A stretch of 64,000 nucleotides of DNA, taken from Ascidiaceihabitans sp034111945 (lineage in GTDB: Bacteria; Pseudomonadota; Alphaproteobacteria; Rhodobacterales; Rhodobacteraceae). Of the stretch, positions 8,248 to 14,449 are shown piece by piece (position 1 is the stretch's first letter; each line of letters opens with the position of its first letter). Location of the stretch: NCBI GenBank assembly GCA_047626725.1, contig JBLHSG010000007.1, positions 62,001-126,000 of the forward strand. Reading direction: 5' to 3'. The translations under genes and the position numbers were made by a program. Under the pieces are notes generated by a model, which made no database searches, was not told the DNA's origin, and saw nothing but the letters and a program-made list of their open reading frames with translations.

Positions 8248-8448
8248 ATGACACCTAACTTTTGTGCACCAGTAGACCGTTCGCCAGAAGCCATGCAAGG
8301 CATCAAGCACCGCGGCGACGTTCAAGCATTTTCCGGCAATGTAGCCGGTTCCGGCATCGCTTGCACATTGTGCATGGCCGCCGCAAACGCACTGCCATTC
8401 CCTGCGGACCTCGCAGCAAAAGCAGCATGCAACGCGACAGTTTGCTAA
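8248..8448 (+). CDS. Small Cys-rich peptide 2, paralogue of peptide 1
   Basis: A 66-residue peptide identical to peptide 1 at 41 positions without a gap, with the same GGAGAAGAC(A/T)ATGACACCTAA translation start region, so the pair is a tandem duplication. Conserved Cys are 6, 39, 42, 61 and 66. The two extra Cys of peptide 1 (46 and 57) are both Ala here, and the inter-helix turn is PFPAD instead of STP. The joint loss of 46 and 57 suggests they are bonded to each other in peptide 1. There is no recognisable domain or signal peptide. The conserved N-terminal 36 residues are more alike than the middle of the C-terminal part, as expected of leader versus core. Confidence 0.7.
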   Translation: MTPNFCAPVDRSPEAMQGIKHRGDVQAFSGNVAGSGIACTLCMAAANALPFPADLAAKAACNATVC

Positions 8449-8473
8449 TTTAGTAAACGACAATATCATGTGC

Positions 8474-8502
8474 GTACCGCGTTACAGTCTGTGGCGCGGT
8501 AC
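8474..8502. other. Stem-loop after peptide 2
   Basis: GTACCGCG and CGCGGTAC form an 8-bp stem with a 13-nt loop, 25 bp after the stop of peptide 2 and 68 bp before the thioredoxin-like gene. Without a T-run it is not a clear terminator; it may reduce read-through so that peptides are made in excess over the downstream enzyme. Confidence 0.4.
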
Positions 8503-8569
8503 GTCATATCAGACATCAACTTGTTTGATCGCAATTGGACACACGCCCCCGTCATGGACAAGGTGATCG

Positions 8570-9655
8570 ATGAGTAAAATTGAACACGCAGCCCATGAAT
8601 TGATCCGCCGATGCGCCCTTGCCTATCAGGCACTTCCTAGCATTGCAGGCCACATCCGAACCTTTCCCGTCAGCCCAAATCAAGAAACTGAAGACCAAGT
8701 ATCGCAGATTGCGTTTTCATGTGGCACAGGCACAGACGCCGCCTATTCCATGGCTGGATATGGGGGTGCTGCGGTTGGAAATGACGTCTTTTTAATGCAA
8801 GCGGATCAACCCCGATTGTATTTAAAAACCGTCCTCGACACCGATTTCCTGACCACTATGCGCAGCGTTTTGGGGGCCGCATTGTTTGCCCCACCCCAGA
8901 TCGCATTGCGCCAAAAAGACTGTCCTTACTCGTGGCTGAGCAGCCTTGGCCTTGGGTTGATCCACGACATTGCGCCCTCAGCAGTTCATCCGGAAATAGA
9001 CGGATTTGACGTGCTTGAACTGCGTGGAAATCAGGGCACTGTAACCGTCAAATTCCACACTGAAACGGGTTTCTTGTCCCGCATCGATCTGACGATTGGC
9101 GATGCGATCTTTGCCTATGCCATTGATCATGAGGCGGTCATGTCAAAAAATGAAAGCGTGAGCTTTGACACAACTGACCGTCGCGAGGTCGCATCGTTTA
9201 GCGGATTTACCGGCGTTCCAGCAACGATCGGCGCTCCCGTTCCAGACATCACATTCGAAACAATTGACGGACAAACACGCAGCCTTGCGCAGGCTAAGGG
9301 CAAACGGTTGGTCCTCGATTTTTGGGCATTGTGGTGCCGTCCTTGTCTGAACGGAATGCCGCATTTGGATGCTTTGGCAAAACGGCTGACAGCAGAAAAC
9401 GCACCCGCTGAAATTTGGACAATCGCCTTGGTCGAACAGGACGATGCAGATGGTATCAAAGCCAAGATCCGCGCGATGTGGCAGGACCAATCGTATGACC
9501 TGCCGATCCTGATTGATTTGAATGGTCAGATGTCACAAGACGCGTTTGGCGTCCGGTCCATTCCGACAACCGTCATCATCGACACCGACGGGGTTTTAAC
9601 CGGGGTAGAAAGCGGTATGACCCCGTCGAACCTTGAGGCGTTGTTACTGGATTAA
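8570..9655 (+). CDS. TlpA/thioredoxin-fold protein with LolA-like N-terminal domain
   Basis: A protein of 361 residues. The C-terminal part, from about residue 222, is a TlpA/AhpC-like thioredoxin fold: it opens with IGAPVPDITFETIDG, has the redox pair Cys256-Arg-Pro-Cys259 in FWALWCRPCLNGMP, and the cis-Pro loop in RSIPTTVIID. Residues about 10-205 look like the beta-rich LolA/DUF2092-type domain that precedes TlpA domains in some proteins; this is a weaker call. Unlike usual TlpA proteins I see no signal peptide or membrane anchor: the N-terminus is charged and polar. AAGGTG lies before the ATG. It sits in the same orientation right after two Cys-rich peptide genes, so a role in forming or rearranging their disulfides is the simplest reading, not shown by sequence. 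Confidence 0.8.
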   Translation: MSKIEHAAHELIRRCALAYQALPSIAGHIRTFPVSPNQETEDQVSQIAFSCGTGTDAAYSMAGYGGAAVGNDVFLMQADQPRLYLKTVLDTDFLTTMRSVLGAALFAPPQIALRQKDCPYSWLSSLGLGLIHDIAPSAVHPEIDGFDVLELRGNQGTVTVKFHTETGFLSRIDLTIGDAIFAYAIDHEAVMSKNESVSFDTTDRREVASFSGFTGVPATIGAPVPDITFETIDGQTRSLAQAKGKRLVLDFWALWCRPCLNGMPHLDALAKRLTAENAPAEIWTIALVEQDDADGIKAKIRAMWQDQSYDLPILIDLNGQMSQDAFGVRSIPTTVIIDTDGVLTGVESGMTPSNLEALLLD

Positions 9656-9689
9656 AGCGTGAATGCCGACGATTTCACCGTATTTTTTA

Positions 9690-10133
9690 TCAGACCGCGC
9701 CACCTTCGACTTCGGCAACAGTGGATGGATCTGTGCCAGTGGCCAGTACAAACCCTTCGTCGATCCAACCTGTAATCCCACCAATCATCAACTTGACCGG
9801 ATGCCCCATTTGCGACAAACGCGCAGCGGCTTTATCCGCGCCATTACAATGTGGGCCGGCGCAATAGACCACGAATAACATCCCGTCAGGCCATTCAGAC
9901 ATGCGCCGCTGTGTCATTTTCCCATGCGGTAAATTCAGGGCACCGGGCACATGACCTTCGCGGTACAAGGAAGGGCTGCGCACATCAAATAGCACAAAAT
10001 CGTCAACGTTTTGCGACAGGCTATAGTGCGTATCCCAGCAGTCGGTTTCAAAGGATAGCTTTGCCGCAAAATGTGCGTTTGCATCGGCGCTGGTTGCTGC
10101 GGGAATTTCGGCCACGGCTGAGGGGGGGGTCAT
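9690..10133 (-). CDS. Rhodanese-like domain protein
   Basis: A single rhodanese domain in 147 residues. LFDVRSPSLYREGHVPGALNLPHG is the typical CH2A/substrate region, and Cys91 in VVYCAGPHCNGADK starts the active-site loop, so sulfur transfer from thiosulfate or a persulfide carrier is plausible. The loop carries a second Cys, and GGITGWIDEGF closes the domain as usual. There is no signal peptide, so it is cytoplasmic. It runs divergently from a FtrA-type regulator about 100 bp away, a pairing seen in other proteobacteria, and convergent with the thioredoxin-like gene. Its substrate is unknown. Confidence 0.88.
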   Translation of the reverse strand: MTPPSAVAEIPAATSADANAHFAAKLSFETDCWDTHYSLSQNVDDFVLFDVRSPSLYREGHVPGALNLPHGKMTQRRMSEWPDGMLFVVYCAGPHCNGADKAAARLSQMGHPVKLMIGGITGWIDEGFVLATGTDPSTVAEVEGGAV

Positions 10134-10232
10134 TTATCTACCTTTCTGTGTCTGCTTTCCTGTCTAGACTTGCACTGCTTTGGCTGTTCACGCTATTGGC
10201 AGATATGACAACTATCGCACATATTCTGCCAA

Positions 10233-11207
10233 ATGTTTGAAACGGCAATATCCAAAGGCGACGCAACGCCACCGCTGGTTTGCTTGTTGGCGTATGACGG
10301 CCTGTGCACATTCGAATTCGGCATCGGCGTCGAGGTATTTGGCCTCGCCCGTCCAGAATTTGACGCGTGGTATCGTTTTCAAACTGTGGCAGCTGAATCT
10401 GGTCCATTGCGGGCGACTGGCGGCATCACAATTGCGACGACCCACACGCTTGATGCCTTAAATGACGCCGATCTGATCCTGGTACCTGGGTGGCGCGGGG
10501 CCGACGTGCCTGTGCCCAAAGCGCTATGTGACTCGATCCGTGCGGCCCATAAACGCGGCGCGCGGGTGGCGTCAATTTGCTCCGGAGTATTTGTGCTGGC
10601 GGCATCCGGGATCCTTAATAATCGGCGCGCCACGACGCATTGGCGTTACGTTGATGCGTTGGCTGAAAAGTACCCGATGATCGATGTGGACGTTGATGTT
10701 TTATACGTCGATGACGGCGATATTTTGACATCTGCGGGGTCGGCCGCGGGGCTTGATCTGTGCCTGCATATCGTGCGTCGTGATTGGGGTGCCGCACATG
10801 CCAACGCTGTTGCGCGCCGTTTGGTTTTGCATGCCCATCGCGACGGTGGCCAACGTCAATTTGTACAAACACCAGTGCCAAAAGAACGCGGCGGACGCCT
10901 TGCGCCACTGCTGGATACCATCCGTGAAACGATTGCGCAGGACTGGCCCGTTTCTCGAATGGCGCAGGTGGCCGGACTGTCGACCAGAACACTTGCGCGC
11001 CGGTTTCAGGAACATCACGGGGATACGCCGCGGGGTTGGTTAACTGCGGCGCGGATCGCAAATGCAGCCGACCTGCTTGAAACGACGGACGCGTCCCTGT
11101 CTGATATTGCCGCTGCGTGTGGATTTGGCAGTTCAGAAACATTTCGACGCGAATTTCGGCGCCTGCGCGGTGTTGCACCGTCGCGTTATCGAACCACAAT
11201 TTTGTAG
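10233..11207 (+). CDS. ftrA: FtrA/GlxA-type AraC-family transcriptional regulator
   Basis: A 324-residue regulator with a DJ-1/PfpI-like (GATase1) N-terminal domain (about 15-195; DLILVPGW, and a nucleophile-elbow cysteine in ASICSGVFVLAASG) and a C-terminal AraC double helix-turn-helix (about 225-320; MAQVAGLSTRTLARRFQEH and CGFGSSETFRREFRR). The Cys-containing pocket may sense a small molecule; catalysis is not expected. The upstream 100 bp are shared with a divergent rhodanese gene, its probable target. FtrA-type regulators with adjacent rhodanese genes are a recurring arrangement. The ligand cannot be read from the sequence. Confidence 0.87.
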   Translation: MFETAISKGDATPPLVCLLAYDGLCTFEFGIGVEVFGLARPEFDAWYRFQTVAAESGPLRATGGITIATTHTLDALNDADLILVPGWRGADVPVPKALCDSIRAAHKRGARVASICSGVFVLAASGILNNRRATTHWRYVDALAEKYPMIDVDVDVLYVDDGDILTSAGSAAGLDLCLHIVRRDWGAAHANAVARRLVLHAHRDGGQRQFVQTPVPKERGGRLAPLLDTIRETIAQDWPVSRMAQVAGLSTRTLARRFQEHHGDTPRGWLTAARIANAADLLETTDASLSDIAAACGFGSSETFRREFRRLRGVAPSRYRTTIL

Positions 11208-11236
11208 GCACAGAACGGTATGCAGCATCCCGTCGA

Positions 11237-11755
11237 TTAGCCCAGAACAGACCCCTGCGATTTCAGCCATTTGCGGATCCGACCACGCGCATTTGTGTAG
11301 GGCGACGACGTGTTGAATTGGATCATTCGACCCTTGGTCCATTTGCCATGCCACGGCCTGCCATACAGTTCATCGTTCGTGCGCGCAGTGATTGTGACGA
11401 CCAGCATTCCTTTGGCCTGCGTTAAACGATCTAACAATTCTGGATAGCTATGGTCGCTGTAATCCGCATAGAATCTCTGTGCGAGACGCCCAAGTTCGTT
11501 CCACTTAAAATCGACTTCGGGGAATTGCACATTTTGCCTATCATCGTCCTGATCCAACCATTTCAGGACAAGTTCATTCCAACCAATCAGATAGGACACA
11601 AGGTCGGCAGGACAGATAAGCGTGCCTTTGACATGGCCATCAAGCGTGTGTTCGCGCGCGTGATTTTCGGGGACTTTTTTCAGGTCTATGATCAGCTTGT
11701 CAAACGTCACCGCGATGGCGCTCAGCAGTTCGGATTTTGACGACGGGACGGGCAT
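11237..11755 (-). CDS. ClbS/DfsB family four-helix bundle protein
   Basis: A protein of 172 residues without signal peptide. The order PSSKSELL, CPADLVSYLIGWNELVLKW and FKWNELGRLAQRFY matches the ClbS/DfsB family, DinB-like helical bundles of which ClbS protects against the genotoxin colibactin by hydrolysing its cyclopropane warhead. Most family members in bacteria without toxin genes have unknown function. The ending TSSPYTNARGRIRKWLK is also typical of the family. No toxin biosynthesis genes are nearby. It is transcribed convergently with the FtrA-type gene and lies at the edge of the stress island. Confidence 0.85.
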   Translation of the reverse strand: MPVPSSKSELLSAIAVTFDKLIIDLKKVPENHAREHTLDGHVKGTLICPADLVSYLIGWNELVLKWLDQDDDRQNVQFPEVDFKWNELGRLAQRFYADYSDHSYPELLDRLTQAKGMLVVTITARTNDELYGRPWHGKWTKGRMIQFNTSSPYTNARGRIRKWLKSQGSVLG

Positions 11756-11878
11756 GATGATTTTCTTTTTGATCAGACAGAACGCCCGTTACGTTTACCG
11801 ACAGCGCCTGTGAAAATCAAATTGGTGATCAAAAAATTGGCACGCCATTGGGCAGAAAATCACCCCCAAACATGCAAA

Positions 11879-11912
11879 AAGGCCGGGGCCCAAATGAATG
11901 GGCCCCGGCCTT
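11879..11912 (-). terminator. Rho-independent terminator after csbD-like gene
   Basis: A perfect 13-bp GC-rich stem (AAGGCCGGGGCCC with its complement) around an 8-nt loop, followed on the minus strand by TTTTTGC. It ends the transcript of the CsbD-like gene. Confidence 0.9.
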
Positions 11913-11922
11913 AGTTCAAATC

Positions 11923-12120
11923 TTAGTTGCTGTTGAGGAACTCGTCGACTTCAGCCTTCGCTTCCTCTTTGGTCTTGCCGTACTTGGACTGGATTTTACC
12001 TTCCAGCACTTCGCGGTTGCCGTCGATTTCGGCCACCTCGTCGTCCGTCAAATCACCCCATTTGGCTTTGACAGAGCCGGTCATTTCTTTCCACTTACCT
12101 TGAACTTGATCCCAATTCAT
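11923..12120 (-). CDS. CsbD family stress protein
   Basis: A hydrophilic 65-residue protein opening with MNWDQVQGKWKEMTGSVKAK, the signature of the CsbD family (E. coli YjbJ). The rest is a short charged helical bundle. CsbD proteins are abundant general stress proteins of unknown biochemical role; in Bacillus the founding member depends on sigma-B. Here it lies 86 bp downstream of a PLDc_N membrane protein whose promoter has the EcfG pattern, and is followed by a strong terminator, so the two genes probably form one stress-induced transcript. Confidence 0.93.
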   Translation of the reverse strand: MNWDQVQGKWKEMTGSVKAKWGDLTDDEVAEIDGNREVLEGKIQSKYGKTKEEAKAEVDEFLNSN

Positions 12121-12206
12121 AACGATCTCCTTGTCTATGTTTTCGTCCGATCGTCCACGTTTTTCCGCAGACGACCGGCTCTTTTACTGGTTAAATTGCG
12201 TACTGG

Positions 12207-12392
12207 TTAAACGGTCGCTGCGTTGCCGCGTGGGCCCGCAAAAAACCAAATGATAAAGCCGATGACTGGCAAAACGAGTACCAGAAGCGTCCACAAGATT
12301 TTTGCAATCACTGAAGCGCGGCTCGAGAAAATGTTAATGATCGCGTAGATGTCTGCGATCAGGACCAAGAGGCCAACAATACCATATTCCAT
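12207..12392 (-). CDS. PLDc_N-domain small membrane protein
   Basis: A 61-residue protein with two hydrophobic helices (about 5-22 and 31-52) and the ILWTLLVLVLPVIGFIIWFF pattern of the phospholipase D N-terminal (PLDc_N) domain. As a stand-alone protein it lacks any catalytic HKD motif, so it is only a membrane segment, likely in the inner membrane. An EcfG-type promoter lies 45-70 bp upstream and a CsbD gene follows. Stand-alone PLDc_N proteins often accompany stress genes; their function is not known. Confidence 0.88.
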   Translation of the reverse strand: MEYGIVGLLVLIADIYAIINIFSSRASVIAKILWTLLVLVLPVIGFIIWFFAGPRGNAATV

Positions 12393-12436
12393 AAAAGTGT
12401 TCCTTCTAGCTGTGTTTGTTAATCGTCTGATAAGTA

Positions 12437-12461
12437 AACTGGCGGGACGCGATAAAGTTCC
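12437..12461 (-). promoter_or_regulatory. EcfG-type promoter of the PLDc_N/CsbD genes
   Basis: On the minus strand GGAAC (12461-12457) is followed after exactly 17 bp by GTT (12439-12437), the general stress sigma factor pattern of Alphaproteobacteria. The distance to the start codon at 12392 is suitable for a leader of about 35 nt. Confidence 0.75.
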
Positions 12462-12596
12462 AAGTTTTGTGAAACTTTCTTTATTTGGTTCGCATTTTCA
12501 TGGCGAAATCCGGCCACTGCGTTCACTTAACCACGTGTTTTAGGGCCGCGTGATTGGTGTGTCTTTGTCTATGTCGGACACCACGTCTTTGACCGA

Positions 12597-13016
12597 TTAC
12601 ACACCCTTTTCGCTGTCAGTCGCCGTTCCACCCGGCTGGTTCTTGGGTGCCAGCGCGCGCTTTAGCAGTTCAACGTTACGCCTGTTCGATTTGAACCCGA
12701 CGTCAAAGATGTCACCAATCAGCGGGATCGATCCAATCACAAAATCAACGCCGGCGTTTGCGGCCATGCGCGTCAAAACAAAGTTCGAGGCACCTGCCTT
12801 GCGTCCCTGCCAAATCAGATAAACCGCAGGCCCAAGCGTCGCGATATCACCCACGCCAGGGATAAAACCCAACAGTGAATCATACCCGAACCTGATCTGC
12901 GTTCCCGGTATCCGAAAGCGACTATCAAGCGCGTCCGCGAACCGATCAAGATGATCAAAATCCACGGTTTCGGCAGGTGGCGCGGTCACGTCTTTATGTT
13001 CTCGCAAGGGCTGCAC
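12597..13016 (-). CDS. DUF4112 domain protein
   Basis: A protein of 139 residues. The core (about 22-125) has the DUF4112 pattern: LDSRFRIPGTQIRFGYDSLLGFIPGVGD, a hydrophobic segment GPAVYLIWQGRKAG, and GSIPLIGDIFDVGFKSNRRN. Two or three amphipathic to hydrophobic helices suggest membrane association. No function is known for the family. It follows the STAS-like gene by 35 bp on the same strand and is probably read from the same transcript in the stress island. Confidence 0.85.
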   Translation of the reverse strand: MQPLREHKDVTAPPAETVDFDHLDRFADALDSRFRIPGTQIRFGYDSLLGFIPGVGDIATLGPAVYLIWQGRKAGASNFVLTRMAANAGVDFVIGSIPLIGDIFDVGFKSNRRNVELLKRALAPKNQPGGTATDSEKGV

Positions 13017-13051
13017 CCGTTTTGCGTCATTCGCGCGATTGTCCTACATGA

Positions 13052-13453
13052 TCAGGTCAATGGCTGTGGCTGTGCGCCAACAAATACCCACGCGGCGGAC
13101 AGGTCATTGCTATCAAATGCTTTGGCTTTGACCGGAATGATTTTATCCATAATTCCGATCATTTTGGCCGCGCGATCCGGTGCCCCGACAACCGCGTAAT
13201 GCGATACATGTTTCAACGCGCGAAACCGCGACGAAATCACATCGTCATCAAACATGGTGTCCCAATCACTTCCGGTGAACCCGGTCAGGTCCAGCAACAT
13301 GCTGACCTTGTCTTGGCGATCAAAAACATCGTTCATGTGTTTCGCCAACGCCTCTGACGCATCATCGTCGATGTGACCCGTGACGCGAAACGCGTGCACA
13401 GTTGCGGTGTCTGTTGAAATTTCGATTATCGGTCCGGCAGAAAATTTTGTCAT
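13052..13453 (-). CDS. SpoIIAA/STAS-like protein
   Basis: A 133-residue protein of the SpoIIAA-like (DUF3478) type, which adopts a STAS fold. The alternating strands VHAFRVTGHI, KVSMLLDLTGFTG and HYAVVGAPDRAAKMIGIMDKIIP followed by FDSNDLSAAWVFV match stress-associated members in other proteobacteria. It lacks the phosphorylatable Ser of anti-anti-sigma factors, so a partner-switch role is not supported. The start at 13453 has AAAGGAAC ahead; a longer start at 13495 would add 14 residues without such a site. It lies between the PRC-barrel and DUF4112 genes on one strand. Confidence 0.8.
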   Translation of the reverse strand: MTKFSAGPIIEISTDTATVHAFRVTGHIDDDASEALAKHMNDVFDRQDKVSMLLDLTGFTGSDWDTMFDDDVISSRFRALKHVSHYAVVGAPDRAAKMIGIMDKIIPVKAKAFDSNDLSAAWVFVGAQPQPLT

Positions 13454-13482
13454 CGCAATGTTCCTTTTCAAATCTGGCAAAT

Positions 13483-13505
13483 AGGGTGAGGACATGCCCC
13501 ACCCT
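13483..13505 (-). other. Weak stem-loop between PRC-barrel and STAS-like genes
   Basis: AGGGTG pairs with CACCCT over 6 bp around an 11-nt loop, just after the PRC-barrel stop on the minus strand. The following ATTTG is only weakly T-rich, so partial termination or mRNA processing is more likely than full termination. Confidence 0.35.
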
Positions 13506-13516
13506 GCTTTCGCGAT

Positions 13517-14311
13517 TTAGCCTTCGTATTCAGGCTGCTGTTCCAGCGCCTCTTGGGTGCTGTCAATGTAAACACGCACGTCATCGCCGTCGTCGGCGCG
13601 GATGATTTGCATTTCGTCCAGCGTCACGGCAACGGGGCGTTCGCCCATCCCCAAGAACCCGCCGACGTCGATCACAGCGCGGTCCAACTTGCCGTCTTCG
13701 GTCAACAGCAATTCACTTATTTCGCCGACATCTTTGTCGTCAGGTCCGTACACGCGGGCACCCGTCAAATCGTCAGCCGTCAAGTCATCGCGGTCCATCA
13801 TTGCGTAGCCGTCGCGCGTCACGGATGGGGCGTTCATCATCGGGCGGTCGATGGTAGTTTCAGTCGCCTTCGTATCGGCCAAAGTACGTGCATACGCCGG
13901 CGCGTCCTGCACCCCTGCGACACTGGCGCTTACCACCAAAAAGAACGCGTCGGCAGCATCGCCATCGCTGACGAATTTCAACTGCGACATATCAATCGCC
14001 ACGTCTTTTTCGCCGATGCCGACAAACCCGCCAACACCCACAATCACGGACTGCACACTGCCGTCACGGGTTAGGATGATCTCGTTGATCTCACCAATGT
14101 CGTTCCATTCTTTTTCGCCGTCGGCTTTGACAATGGTCGCGTTTGTGACGTCAGCCTCGGTCACATAGACCCGCATCCCGATCAGATCGGACGCGTTAAG
14201 GTTGACGCTTTCGTCGAATGTCATGTCAGAAAATGAGGCTGTGTGTCCGTCGGCGTAGGCTGCGGTGCTCAAAGCAATGGCTGCTGCGGTCGTGGTCAAA
14301 AAGCGTTTCAT
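13517..14311 (-). CDS. Secreted protein with two PRC-barrel domains
   Basis: A 264-residue protein with a Sec signal peptide (MKRFLTTTAAAIALSTAAYADG). Two PRC-barrel repeats follow: GMRVYV...IGEINEIILTRDGSVQSVIVGVGG in the first and GARVYG...VGEISELLLTEDGKLDRAVIDVGGFLG in the second. Periplasmic PRC-barrel proteins are common in Alphaproteobacteria, and their function is unknown. The start at 14311 follows AGGAGATACC; a longer frame to 14362 is not needed. A GGAAC-N17-GTT site lies 50-75 bp upstream, so it belongs to the EcfG regulon by sequence. Confidence 0.87.
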   Translation of the reverse strand: MKRFLTTTAAAIALSTAAYADGHTASFSDMTFDESVNLNASDLIGMRVYVTEADVTNATIVKADGEKEWNDIGEINEIILTRDGSVQSVIVGVGGFVGIGEKDVAIDMSQLKFVSDGDAADAFFLVVSASVAGVQDAPAYARTLADTKATETTIDRPMMNAPSVTRDGYAMMDRDDLTADDLTGARVYGPDDKDVGEISELLLTEDGKLDRAVIDVGGFLGMGERPVAVTLDEMQIIRADDGDDVRVYIDSTQEALEQQPEYEG

Positions 14312-14360
14312 GGTATCTCCTGATGTGTTTGGCTGGACGTCACCAGCGGTGTGATAAAGC

Positions 14361-14385
14361 AACGCGGGGGCGTGGAAAAAGTTCC
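14361..14385 (-). promoter_or_regulatory. EcfG-type promoter of the double PRC-barrel gene
   Basis: Minus-strand GGAAC (14385-14381), 17 bp, GTT (14363-14361). It lies 50 bp before the start codon at 14311 and matches the pattern seen before nepR and phyR. Confidence 0.75.
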
Positions 14386-14449
14386 GGATTTTTTGGGGAT
14401 TTTTGTGAAAAATTCGGCCTTACCTTTGGTTTTTATGGGTAAAAACCTC

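Noticed and set aside
5552..9655. Standard cyanobactin gene cluster.
   Set aside because: No heterocyclase, no macrocyclising PatG-type partner with a separate precursor bearing AYDGE-like signals, and precursors do not resemble PatE. Only the protease architecture is shared.
13553..14074. A 173-codon open frame on the plus strand.
   Set aside because: It is antisense to the double PRC-barrel gene, has a His/Arg-rich composition and no ribosome-binding site; the minus-strand gene has a signal peptide and domain matches.
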